DNA from: an uncultured SAR116 cluster alpha proteobacterium
GTDB taxonomy: Bacteria; Pseudomonadota; Alphaproteobacteria; Puniceispirillales; Marisalimonadaceae
DNA: 35,554 nucleotides
Direction: 5' to 3'
NCBI GenBank assembly: GCA_902583415.1
Contig: CACHVW010000008.1
Span: forward strand, 1-35,554
A program made the position numbers and the translations under genes. Positions 1-8,927 of the stretch are shown here, one piece after another. Numbering within the stretch: position 1 is the stretch's first letter; every line of letters starts with the position of its first letter. Under the pieces are notes generated by a model that had not been told where the DNA came from, did not search any database, and saw nothing but the letters and a program-made list of their open reading frames with translations.

Positions 1-31
1 TAAATAAAATTAATGATAATCCAGTCGCCAT
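1..31 (-). CDS. dctM: TRAP transporter large permease (DctM) N-terminus, truncated by window edge
   Basis: Reverse complement from 31 reads ATG GCG ACT GGA TTA TCA TTA ATT TTA TTT (MATGLSLILF), directly downstream of dctQ; only 10 codons visible. Confidence 0.55.
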   Translation of the reverse strand, partial: MATGLSLILF

Positions 32-42
32 ATATCTCTCTT

Positions 43-558
43 TTAAGTATTATCTTTTAGTATTGGATCAGCATTTTTTACATAAGATGGTTGTTCTCTT
101 TTCCAAACTGTAAAAAAATCGTCAACAAGTGCAATTAGAAATATGGTTACGCCTATAGACATACTTATCCTCGGTATCCAAAAAGGAATAGCCAATAGAC
201 CTGGGCTAATATCCTCGAAAATAAATGAAAAGTAGACAAAGTCCCAGCTCCAATATGTTAAATAACTAGTAATTATGATACAAAAAGACAAAGAGAAGAG
301 TTCTTGGTATCTTCTAACTTTTTTTCCTAATAATCTTGTAATTAAAGTTACTCTTATATGTTCACCACTGTGAAAAGTATATGAAAGCCCAAAGAAAGTT
401 AAAGCTGCCAAACTAAAACCAGCAGTTTCAGTAGAGTCTACTGTGATATTTACAAATCTTCCTAAAATTTGAGCGACTATGGTCATAGCAATCAAGACCA
501 TAAAAAAAGCAGAAAGATAGCCACTGTATAAATATAATTTATTCAATTTATTTCTCAT
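43..558 (-). CDS. dctQ: TRAP transporter small permease (DctQ-like), 4 TM segments
   Basis: 171-aa ORF, hydrophobic, position between dctP and dctM. Confidence 0.85.
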   Translation of the reverse strand: MRNKLNKLYLYSGYLSAFFMVLIAMTIVAQILGRFVNITVDSTETAGFSLAALTFFGLSYTFHSGEHIRVTLITRLLGKKVRRYQELFSLSFCIIITSYLTYWSWDFVYFSFIFEDISPGLLAIPFWIPRISMSIGVTIFLIALVDDFFTVWKREQPSYVKNADPILKDNT

Positions 559-576
559 GACTATCTCTCTAAGATT

Positions 577-1551
577 TTAACGCATAGATAAATATCTATC
601 TAATACCGCGTTAGCTTCTGGGCTAGCTTTTGATCTCCAATTTTTCATCATTTCGAGACCAATGCTTTTCATTTTGCTAATAACCTCGTCAGGAGCATTT
701 TTAGAAGACATCCCATTTTTCTTAAGGATATCAATTTGCTTTTTAGTAGTTTCAGCACTCATTTCCCAACCTCTAAGCTCAGCTTTTTTTGCAGCAGCTA
801 ACATGTTACTCTGATCACCTTTTGATAGAGCATTAAAGGCTTTTTTGGTAACAACTACGGCATTTTTACTAAAAATAGCTCCAGCATATGTAAAATGTTT
901 TGTATTGTCCCATGCTTGAATATCTATACCTGTTTGAGGACTAGTAAATAAAGCTTCAATAAGACCTGTAGAAAATGCCTGAGGAATTTCTGCAAAAGGG
1001 AGAATTGTTGCATTAAATCCTAACATAGAACCCATTTGTTGTGTGGCTGTAGAATATATTCTCAGTTTTTTACCACTAAAGTCAGAGACACTATTTACAG
1101 GAAACTTAGTATAAAACCCTTGTCCTGGCCATGGGGCAGTATATAAAATCATAAGCCCTTTTTTATCGAATTTTTCTTGAAGATATTCCATCTGCACATC
1201 TTTTAGCAACCAAGCACTTGAATAGTCTGGTGCAATAAAAGGTAATCCAGCTAAAATGTACATTGGGTCTTCATTACCATAAATACCTAACCTAATTTCA
1301 CCAATTGGAATTTGTCCTCTTTGAAGAGAGGTTTTTATAGCGTCTAATTTAATTAGAGTGTCGTTAGGGTTTAAATTTATATTGACTGAAGTAGTAGACT
1401 TAACATCATCTATAAATTTAATTATGTTTTGAGTATGAAAGTTACTTTTAGGGTAACCTGAAGCCATTGTCCAATCTGCTGCATGCAAATTAAAACTAAA
1501 AATAGATACGGCCACAAAAATAAACATTCTCTTAAAAATTATTGTAAGCAT
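577..1551 (-). CDS. dctP: TRAP transporter solute-binding protein (DctP family) with signal peptide
   Basis: ORF 577..1590; likely start at 1551 (MLTIIFKRMFIFVAVSIFSFNLHAADW, signal peptide, AAAGGA SD upstream); DctP-like motifs (AGLPFIAPDYSSAW, GKKLRIYSTATQQMGSMLG). Confidence 0.88.
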   Translation of the reverse strand: MLTIIFKRMFIFVAVSIFSFNLHAADWTMASGYPKSNFHTQNIIKFIDDVKSTTSVNINLNPNDTLIKLDAIKTSLQRGQIPIGEIRLGIYGNEDPMYILAGLPFIAPDYSSAWLLKDVQMEYLQEKFDKKGLMILYTAPWPGQGFYTKFPVNSVSDFSGKKLRIYSTATQQMGSMLGFNATILPFAEIPQAFSTGLIEALFTSPQTGIDIQAWDNTKHFTYAGAIFSKNAVVVTKKAFNALSKGDQSNMLAAAKKAELRGWEMSAETTKKQIDILKKNGMSSKNAPDEVISKMKSIGLEMMKNWRSKASPEANAVLDRYLSMR

Positions 1552-1671
1552 TTTAATTCCTTTCATTGTAATTGTACAATAATTAAGCATTCAGAATGAT
1601 AAAGAGTCAAATTGAATTAAAGGTTAGCAAAAATTTAATTAGATTACTTAAATTAAATGTTAAAAATTTAA

Positions 1672-2574
1672 TCAGAAAAAATTGAATGAATTTTTTTCTA
1701 AGCAGTATTTTGCTATATCTATCCTCTTCGGTATCCATACATTTTGACAAGTTTTTATATATTTGATAAAATCTTCAAGTCCCTTAATTCTTCCTGGTCT
1801 TCCTATAATTCTGGGATGTAATCCAATAGACATCATTCTTATAGAACCATCATCTGTTTCACTGAGAAGTTGATTAAATGATTCTTTGCAATAAATATTA
1901 AAATCATTGCCTTGTACAAAACCATTATTTCCATCAAATCTCATGTCGTTGGTATCAAAGGAATAAGGAATAATCACGAGTTTATGATCATTTTTTTTTA
2001 CCACATAAGGTATATCGTCATTATATGCATTTGAATCATAGATAAATCCTCCATGCTCGATTAAAAGATCCCTTGTAAATGGCGATGTGCTAGATTTTGT
2101 GTGCCAACCAACTGGTGGATAACCAGAAAGTTTTAATATTGAGGAGTAACATTCATTAATTATTTGTTTTTCCTCTGTTCTGTCTAGATACGCATGGGAA
2201 ATCCACTTCACACCATGAGCAGATATTTCATGATTTCTGTTTAATATTTCATCTATTAACCAAGGAGAATTTTCTAATGCTAAAGAACAACAACTAAATG
2301 TTGCTTTTACATTGTATTTATCAAAAATGTCAAAAATGCGCCAAATACCTGATCTTAAACCATATTCAAAATGAGATTCCATACAAAGATCTGGGATGTC
2401 TAATATTTTAATTTTATTATTTTCGTATACATGCTCATTTTGACTGTCGCCTGATGAAATCGAAAGCTCTGCACCCTCTTCAATGTTTACAACAAATGAT
2501 ACTGCAATTTTATTTTCTTGAGGCCAAAGAATTTTTGGCTTTTCTTTTCCATAACCAATAAAATTTCTTTTCAT
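1672..2574 (-). CDS. puuE: PuuE-type allantoinase / polysaccharide-deacetylase fold
   Basis: 300 aa; YGKEKPKILWPQENKIAVSFVVNIEEGAE, HGVKWISHA, MSIGLHPRIIGRPGRIKGLEDFI; adjacent to urate catabolism genes. Confidence 0.85.
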   Translation of the reverse strand: MKRNFIGYGKEKPKILWPQENKIAVSFVVNIEEGAELSISSGDSQNEHVYENNKIKILDIPDLCMESHFEYGLRSGIWRIFDIFDKYNVKATFSCCSLALENSPWLIDEILNRNHEISAHGVKWISHAYLDRTEEKQIINECYSSILKLSGYPPVGWHTKSSTSPFTRDLLIEHGGFIYDSNAYNDDIPYVVKKNDHKLVIIPYSFDTNDMRFDGNNGFVQGNDFNIYCKESFNQLLSETDDGSIRMMSIGLHPRIIGRPGRIKGLEDFIKYIKTCQNVWIPKRIDIAKYCLEKNSFNFF

Positions 2575-3324
2575 TTATGAACCATCATCAACTTTGTGAG
2601 CAATCAATTCCGATAAATTTTTATCAACCCCTATAGATGATTTAGGAGGTAATTTTGGTTTTTTTAAAGTATTTTGATTCATAACAACAGCTAATTCTGC
2701 TTGCTTTACAGCCGCTTCAGCACAATCAATCACAGGCACACTAATTTCTTTTTGAACAACTTTTTTAAATCCAGACAATGGAGCCCCTGCAAATATAACC
2801 ACCTCACCACCGTCAATATTGATAGCATTTTTAGCAGATTCAACTAGAGATTTCTTCTGAAGCGTTTGGATTTTATCTATAGTTAAATTAACACCATCTA
2901 TAGCTCTAAATCCTGCATATCTGGACTGTAATCCTAATAATTCAACACTTTCTTCATACCAAGACGCCATTGCATTAGTAAATGAGATAATTGAGAATTT
3001 TTTACCAAATAAGCAAGCACTCAACATAGCTGCCTCCCCTAACCCAATTATAGGCAAGTTAAACAAACTTTTTGCTGGTATCAGACCTGGATCACCAAAG
3101 GCAGCTATAATTATGGCATCATATTGTGGATGTATTTCTGCTAATTTTTCTAAAACTAAAGTGCCAGTAATTTGGGCTTCAACTTTTGTTGATATATATG
3201 GGAAACCCTTTTCTGCTGTTTTAGGAATTAGGGTTGTTTCTCTACTTACTACCAACTTGGCAGTTTCATAAAGTATTTTAGTTATAGATTCAGTAGTGTT
3301 TGGGTTATACAATAATATTTTCAT
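2575..3324 (-). CDS. Asp/Glu/hydantoin racemase superfamily protein lacking both canonical catalytic Cys residues
   Basis: 249 aa; MKILLYNPNTTESI start, IIIAAFGDPGL (ACF -> AAF), VVIFAGAPLSGF (GCAG -> AGAP). Confidence 0.8.
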   Translation of the reverse strand: MKILLYNPNTTESITKILYETAKLVVSRETTLIPKTAEKGFPYISTKVEAQITGTLVLEKLAEIHPQYDAIIIAAFGDPGLIPAKSLFNLPIIGLGEAAMLSACLFGKKFSIISFTNAMASWYEESVELLGLQSRYAGFRAIDGVNLTIDKIQTLQKKSLVESAKNAINIDGGEVVIFAGAPLSGFKKVVQKEISVPVIDCAEAAVKQAELAVVMNQNTLKKPKLPPKSSIGVDKNLSELIAHKVDDGS

Positions 3325-3328
3325 ACCT

Positions 3329-4282
3329 TTAATTAATTCCTTTTGGAATTGTAAGACCTTTTTCAGTTAATTTTGAGTGTAACCTTTTTAATAAATAATT
3401 CATTTCCTTAATATCGTCTTCTGTAAGAACAGGCCCGGGAGATCTCACATTTGACGATTTAATAATACCTCTCTGTTGTAAGACAAATTTTCTTAAGGCT
3501 AAACCTATTCCAAATTGCTGTTCATGCCTTATGAGTGGTAAATATATATCAAATAAGTCTTCTGATTTTTCTTTATCATGATTAGAAAATAAATTATATA
3601 AATTCACCAACATTTCAGTGAATGCAAATCCAGTCATAATTCCGTCAGCACCTCTCTCAAGTTCTTGAGGAACATATAAGCCTCCATTTCCTACAAATAC
3701 GCTATATTTTCTGTTTAAATGATTGTCTCTATATCTAAGAAGTCTTGATAATTTATTATGTCCTGGGCAGTCTTCATGCTTAAACATCTCAATTGAAGGA
3801 TGATTTTCCATTATAGTATTTATAATACTTTCAGAAAAGTAAACATTAGTTGTAGGTGGATAATCCTGCAAACAAATTGGAATATCTTGAGTGCGATCTA
3901 CAACTTGATTGAAGTATGATTTGATTTGATCGTCATTTTTTAGACCATTATTACCAGATACCATAACTCCAGAGGCACCAGAATCCATTGAAAATTTTGA
4001 AAGTAATTCTAAGTTATCAAGACCAGCATTAGAAACCCCTACAATTACTGGAACACTATTAATTAAGTTATTTACGTATCTTTTTATTAATTTTTTTTGT
4101 TCTTCAATATTAAGCTTATGAGCCTCTCCCATAACCCCAAGGATTGTAACCCCTGAAACTTTACTTTCTATGTAATAATTTGAAAGTTTATCGACTGATT
4201 CAAAATCAATTAAGTTTTCATTGTTAAAAGGTGTTGTTGCAATGGCAATAACACCTTTCATATCTTTAAATTCTTTTGTCAT
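3329..4282 (-). CDS. Dihydrodipicolinate synthase/N-acetylneuraminate lyase family protein (non-canonical active site)
   Basis: 317 aa; DapA-like TIM barrel: GVMGEA in place of GTTGEA, CLQDYPP in place of LYNVP, Lys retained in MFKHEDCPG. Confidence 0.82.
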   Translation of the reverse strand: MTKEFKDMKGVIAIATTPFNNENLIDFESVDKLSNYYIESKVSGVTILGVMGEAHKLNIEEQKKLIKRYVNNLINSVPVIVGVSNAGLDNLELLSKFSMDSGASGVMVSGNNGLKNDDQIKSYFNQVVDRTQDIPICLQDYPPTTNVYFSESIINTIMENHPSIEMFKHEDCPGHNKLSRLLRYRDNHLNRKYSVFVGNGGLYVPQELERGADGIMTGFAFTEMLVNLYNLFSNHDKEKSEDLFDIYLPLIRHEQQFGIGLALRKFVLQQRGIIKSSNVRSPGPVLTEDDIKEMNYLLKRLHSKLTEKGLTIPKGIN

Positions 4283-4326
4283 TTGCCTTCCTAAAATTTA
4301 TCTGGAATAAAAATTAAATTAGCTAC

Positions 4327-4848
4327 TTAATAAGTCAAATCTTTAATTCTTAGTTCAGCAATTTTGTGAATTTCACTAATAGCAGTTTCAAATTCTTTAG
4401 TTTTGCTGTTATTAACCCTCTTTTGCATATTATCTATGATCTGATTTTTATTTAAACCTTTCACTGCAATTATAAATGTAAATTTAAATTTTAATCTATA
4501 TTCATTGTTGAGATTAGTTAAAATATTAAATTCTTCATCAGAGCATTGATCTAAACCAGCAGACTTTTGTTCATCTTCTGAAAACTTTGTTAATTTTTCT
4601 TTTTTTTGAAGTTTTTTTCCAAGTTCAGGATGGGCATTAATCAAATTTAATTTTTCTGTTTCTGAAGAATCATCAACTATTTTTTTCATCATCAATTGTA
4701 ATTCTTCTTTTGTTTGAATCTCATTAATATTCTCTTTTAACAATCTTTCTGGTACCCATTTAGAATGCTCATAAACACTTTTTAGTAGATCTATTATTTC
4801 TTCTTTTTCCATTTTTTTAGAAAGAAATTTGAAAGTTTTATTGTACAT
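4327..4848 (-). CDS. uraD: OHCU decarboxylase
   Basis: ORF 4327..4887; start at 4848 (MYNKTFKFLSKKMEKEE, upstream AGG) or 4812 more plausible; EHSKWVPERL, INAHPELGKK (catalytic His), SAGLDQC. Confidence 0.9.
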   Translation of the reverse strand: MYNKTFKFLSKKMEKEEIIDLLKSVYEHSKWVPERLLKENINEIQTKEELQLMMKKIVDDSSETEKLNLINAHPELGKKLQKKEKLTKFSEDEQKSAGLDQCSDEEFNILTNLNNEYRLKFKFTFIIAVKGLNKNQIIDNMQKRVNNSKTKEFETAISEIHKIAELRIKDLTY

Positions 4849-4916
4849 TATTTTACCTGACATTATTATATCAATGAATTTAAGCATACTTTATACAAAT
4901 TTAAATAGAGAAAAAT

Positions 4917-5267
4917 ATGGCGGGTCTTTCAACTCATGTTTTAGATACTAGCAAGGGTAAACCCGCAGTAGGATTAAAAATTGAATTGTACAAAATAATG
5001 GATTTTGAGAAAATTTTGATCAAAACTGTTTTGACTAATGAGGATGGTAGAATTGACGAACCACTGTTATCTGCTGAAAGCTTAGAGGAAATTAATTACG
5101 AATTATTATTTTTTGCTGGTGATTATCTGAAAAAACAAAATAGTGAACTTAAACATGTTTTTCTTGATAAAATACCCATAAGATTTTTTGTAAATGATAA
5201 ATCTGAACATTATCATGTACCATTATTACTATCACCTTTTGGCTATAGTACTTATAGAGGGAGCTAA
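4917..5267 (+). CDS. uraH: 5-hydroxyisourate hydrolase (transthyretin-like)
   Basis: 116 aa; STHVLDTSKGKPA N-terminus and YHVPLLLSPFGYSTYRGS C-terminal signature. Confidence 0.96.
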   Translation: MAGLSTHVLDTSKGKPAVGLKIELYKIMDFEKILIKTVLTNEDGRIDEPLLSAESLEEINYELLFFAGDYLKKQNSELKHVFLDKIPIRFFVNDKSEHYHVPLLLSPFGYSTYRGS

Positions 5268-5270
5268 TTT

Positions 5271-6494
5271 TTGATATTTTTATTAGAAGAATGGACTGAA
5301 CTAATTTTGAGATGGTTCCATGTCATTGCAGGCATTGCATGGATTGGCTCAAGCTTTTATTTTATTGCTTTAGATTTAAGTTTAAAACAAAATAAGAATC
5401 TTCCCTATAAATCTCATGGAGAAGCTTGGCAAGTTCATGGAGGTGGATTTTATCACTTAGTTAAATATCTCGTTGCACCGTCAAAAATGCCCTCAGAATT
5501 AACATGGTTTAAATGGGAAGCCTATGCAACTTGGGTGTCAGGTTTTGCTTTGTTAGCTCTTATATATTACGCAGGTGCTGAATTATACATGATTGATATT
5601 GTCAAATATGATTTAGAAAAATATGAAGCTGTAATAATTTCATTACTAGGCGTCGTCTTTGGTTGGGTAATTTATGATTTTGTGTGCAGATTATCATTAA
5701 AAACAAATGTCTATGTATTAATCAGCTCTATATTTATTTTAATCACTGTCATGTCGTGGGCTTATTCTGAAATATTTAGTTATAGAGGAGCATTTATGCA
5801 GATAGGTACAGTTTTAGGTACTATAATGGTTGCAAATGTTCTTATGATAATAATTCCTGGTCAAAAAAAAGTTGTAGCTAGTTTGCTAGCAAATGAGACC
5901 CCTAACCCAATTCATGGTGCTATTGCTAAACAACGATCTCTTCATAACAATTACTTAACATTGCCAGTGATTTTTATAATGATTTCAAATCATTATCCTT
6001 TAATTTATGCTACAAAATATTCTTGGATAATCATTTCAATTATTTTAATAATTGGAGCGCTTATTAGACATTTTTTCAATATTAAACATACTGGAGCCAA
6101 ACCACCTTATTGGGTATGTGTTCCAATAATTATTCTAGGATCAATAATTTTTTATATTTCAGACTTGGGTAAACCAAAACTAAATAACGTAAAAAACACA
6201 GCTACTTTGATCGAACTAATCCCAGAAAAAACTTTGGTAAGTGCTCAAGAGATAATTGTATCTAAATGTTCAATGTGTCATGCAAAAGAGCCTTTATGGG
6301 AAAACATGAAAAATGCTCCAAAATTAGTCAATTTAGAAACACCTACAGATATAATAAACAATATTGATAATATATATAAACAGTCTGTGCTATCATATGC
6401 TATGCCACCCGGGAATATTTCTTTTCTTGAAGAAAATGAAAGAAGTTTAATTAATCAGCTTTATATGAGTGTTCATAATCTGAAAAATAAATAG
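5271..6494 (+). CDS. puuD: Integral-membrane urate oxidase (PuuD) with C-terminal cytochrome c domain
   Basis: 407 aa, TTG start; N-terminal RWFHVIAGIAWIGSSFYFIALD membrane domain with multiple TM; C-terminal CSMCH heme-c motif (6267..6281); sits between uraH and hydA. Confidence 0.93.
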   Translation: MIFLLEEWTELILRWFHVIAGIAWIGSSFYFIALDLSLKQNKNLPYKSHGEAWQVHGGGFYHLVKYLVAPSKMPSELTWFKWEAYATWVSGFALLALIYYAGAELYMIDIVKYDLEKYEAVIISLLGVVFGWVIYDFVCRLSLKTNVYVLISSIFILITVMSWAYSEIFSYRGAFMQIGTVLGTIMVANVLMIIIPGQKKVVASLLANETPNPIHGAIAKQRSLHNNYLTLPVIFIMISNHYPLIYATKYSWIIISIILIIGALIRHFFNIKHTGAKPPYWVCVPIIILGSIIFYISDLGKPKLNNVKNTATLIELIPEKTLVSAQEIIVSKCSMCHAKEPLWENMKNAPKLVNLETPTDIINNIDNIYKQSVLSYAMPPGNISFLEENERSLINQLYMSVHNLKNK

Positions 6495-6511
6495 TCATTG
6501 GAGTATAGTTC

Positions 6512-7918
6512 ATGAAAAACTTTGACATAATTTTTAAAAATGGAAAAACAGTAACTGAAAATGGTGTACAAGACTGCGACATTGCCGTTGCTGACGGAAA
6601 AATTCGTGAAATAGGCGAGATTAATGCTGACGCAAAAATTGTAGAGGATGTCTATAACTTATTAGTTCTGCCTGGGGGTATAGATGCCCATGTCCACATA
6701 GATCAACCATCTGGACCAGACGTTGAAATGGCTGACAACTTTCAAAGCGCTACAAAATCTGCCGCGGCTGGAGGTAATACCACAGTTTTACCTTTTGCTA
6801 TGCAAGAAAAAGGACAATCCCTCAGAGAATGTGTAGAAAGTTATCATAAAAAGGCTAATGGCAATTTGTATGTAGATACTTCATTTCACTTAATTATAAG
6901 TGACCCCTCACCACAAGTTTTAGGACAAGAACTCCCTGCACTAGCTAGAGATGGTTATACCTCTTTCAAAGTATTTATGACATATGACGATCTGGTTTTA
7001 AATGATGAAGAACTCTTGAAAGTTTTCGAAGTTGCTAAAAATGAGAAAACGTTAGTTATGGTCCATGCTGAAGGATATGATGCTATTAGATTTTTAACAA
7101 AAAAATTAGAAGATGAAGGAAAATTAGCCCCTTATTATCATGGTTTGTCTAGGCCTCAGATCGTGGAAAGAGAAGCAACGCACAGAGCCATAAGTCATGC
7201 CCAAATAGTTGATATTCCAATTGTAATTGTTCATGTTTCGGGAGAGGAGGCACTATCTCAAATTAAATGGGCAAAAGATAAAGGAATTAAAATTTTTTCT
7301 GAAACTTGCCCTCAGTATATTTGTTTAACTGAAGATGATATGAAGGGATTAAATATGGATTTTGAGGGAGCAAAATACGTATGCTCACCTCCGCCAAGAG
7401 ATTTGGAAAGTCAACAGGCTATTTGGGATGGATTAATCGATGGAACTTTTGATATCTTTTCATCAGATCATTGCCCATTCCGTTTTAAAGATAGTAAGGG
7501 TAAAGACAGACCTGGAGCAAGAACATCATTTAAATGGGTCCCAAATGGTATCCCAGGAGTGGAAACAAGATTGCCAATTTTGTTTTCTGAAGGAGTAAGC
7601 AAAAATAGAATTAGCTTGGAAAGGTTTGTAGAGCTAACTTCTACTAATCCTGCCAAAATGTATGGACTTTATCCTCAAAAAGGATCAATTAAAGTTGGAT
7701 CTGATGCTGATGTAACAATTTGGGATCCTAATAAAAAAAATAAAATTCAACAAATTAATCTAAGCCATGGCTCTGATTATACGCCTTATGAAGGTTTAGA
7801 TATTATTGGATGGCCAATACAAACTTGGTTAAGAGGTAATAAAATTTACGATCATAATGAATTCATAGTTAACAAAAATTTAGGAAAATATATTTCTAGA
7901 GATTTTTGTATGCTTTGA
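6512..7918 (+). CDS. hydA: Dihydropyrimidinase/hydantoinase/allantoinase-family amidohydrolase
   Basis: 468 aa; DAHVHID, SFKVFMTYD (carboxylated Lys), MVHAEG, IVHVSGEEA, SSDHCPF metal-binding motifs; SD GGAG before ATG 6512. Confidence 0.92.
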   Translation: MKNFDIIFKNGKTVTENGVQDCDIAVADGKIREIGEINADAKIVEDVYNLLVLPGGIDAHVHIDQPSGPDVEMADNFQSATKSAAAGGNTTVLPFAMQEKGQSLRECVESYHKKANGNLYVDTSFHLIISDPSPQVLGQELPALARDGYTSFKVFMTYDDLVLNDEELLKVFEVAKNEKTLVMVHAEGYDAIRFLTKKLEDEGKLAPYYHGLSRPQIVEREATHRAISHAQIVDIPIVIVHVSGEEALSQIKWAKDKGIKIFSETCPQYICLTEDDMKGLNMDFEGAKYVCSPPPRDLESQQAIWDGLIDGTFDIFSSDHCPFRFKDSKGKDRPGARTSFKWVPNGIPGVETRLPILFSEGVSKNRISLERFVELTSTNPAKMYGLYPQKGSIKVGSDADVTIWDPNKKNKIQQINLSHGSDYTPYEGLDIIGWPIQTWLRGNKIYDHNEFIVNKNLGKYISRDFCML

Positions 7919-7933
7919 ATAAATAGGAAAAAA

Positions 7934-8926
7934 ATGAGCACTAACAATATAAATCAAAATATAACTAATCTAGCTTCTCCAAAAATTGGTACAAAAATAA
8001 TTGAAGTTTCTGATGATTTTTTCGGTGAAGCTTCCCGTATGTTAGATGACAAAGAGCCAGTCTTCATTGAAGATAAGTATGATGAGCATGGAAAGTGGAT
8101 GGATGGATGGGAGAGTAAAAGAAGAAGAGATGGTGGCAATGATTGGGCTATAATAGAATTAGGATCTCCAGGAATTATTACTGAGATAGATATTGATACA
8201 AGTTTTTTTACCGGAAATTTTCCTCCTTTTGCTTCAATTGAAGGTCTATATAGTGATCAAAAACCTAGCAAAGACTCAGACTGGATTGAAATACTCTCTA
8301 AAACATCTTTAAAAGGTGATTCCGGTAATAAATTTAAAATTGAATCAAAAACAAAAGTTAATTACATAAAATTACAAATTTTTCCTGACGGAGGAGTTGC
8401 AAGATTAAGATTATTTGGTGAAGTAAAACTTAATTGGGAGAATTATGATAATAAAAATGATCTAATTGAATTATCATCTTTGAAATTAGGTGGTTCTATT
8501 GTTGCTTATAATAATGCTCATTATGGTGACGTATCTGCTCTTCTATCTTATGGAAGAGGAAAAACTATGGGTGATGGATGGGAAACTAGAAGGAGAAGAG
8601 AACCTGGTAATGACTGGATTATAATTAAATTAGCAACTAAGGGTCTTATAAAAAAAATTGAAATAGATACTGCTCATTTTAAAGGAAATTATCCAGATCA
8701 AGCATCAGTGCAAATCTCAAACTTTGACAAAAACAAAGGTTTAGAAGAAGTGATTAATGACTCACATAACTGGAAATACATCTTGGATAAATCAAAACTT
8801 CAAGCAGACAATATACATAATTACGATGTTAATGATACGTCAATTAGAGGTGTAACTCATGTCAGATTAAATATTTATCCTGACGGAGGAGTATCAAGAT
8901 TAAGAATTTTTGGTTTAAAATTATAA
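7934..8926 (+). CDS. alc: Allantoicase
   Basis: 330 aa with two repeated domains (GWESKRRRDGGNDWAIIELGSPG / GWETRRRREPGNDWIIIKLATKG; PDGGVARLRLFGE / PDGGVSRLRIFGL). Confidence 0.95.
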   Translation: MSTNNINQNITNLASPKIGTKIIEVSDDFFGEASRMLDDKEPVFIEDKYDEHGKWMDGWESKRRRDGGNDWAIIELGSPGIITEIDIDTSFFTGNFPPFASIEGLYSDQKPSKDSDWIEILSKTSLKGDSGNKFKIESKTKVNYIKLQIFPDGGVARLRLFGEVKLNWENYDNKNDLIELSSLKLGGSIVAYNNAHYGDVSALLSYGRGKTMGDGWETRRRREPGNDWIIIKLATKGLIKKIEIDTAHFKGNYPDQASVQISNFDKNKGLEEVINDSHNWKYILDKSKLQADNIHNYDVNDTSIRGVTHVRLNIYPDGGVSRLRIFGLKL

Positions 8927-8927
8927 A

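Noticed and set aside
1652-1672. ATTAAAT-GTTAAAA-ATTTAAT inverted repeat at the puuE 3' end
   Set aside because: Entirely AT, weak stem, expected by chance at this composition; not convincing as a terminator
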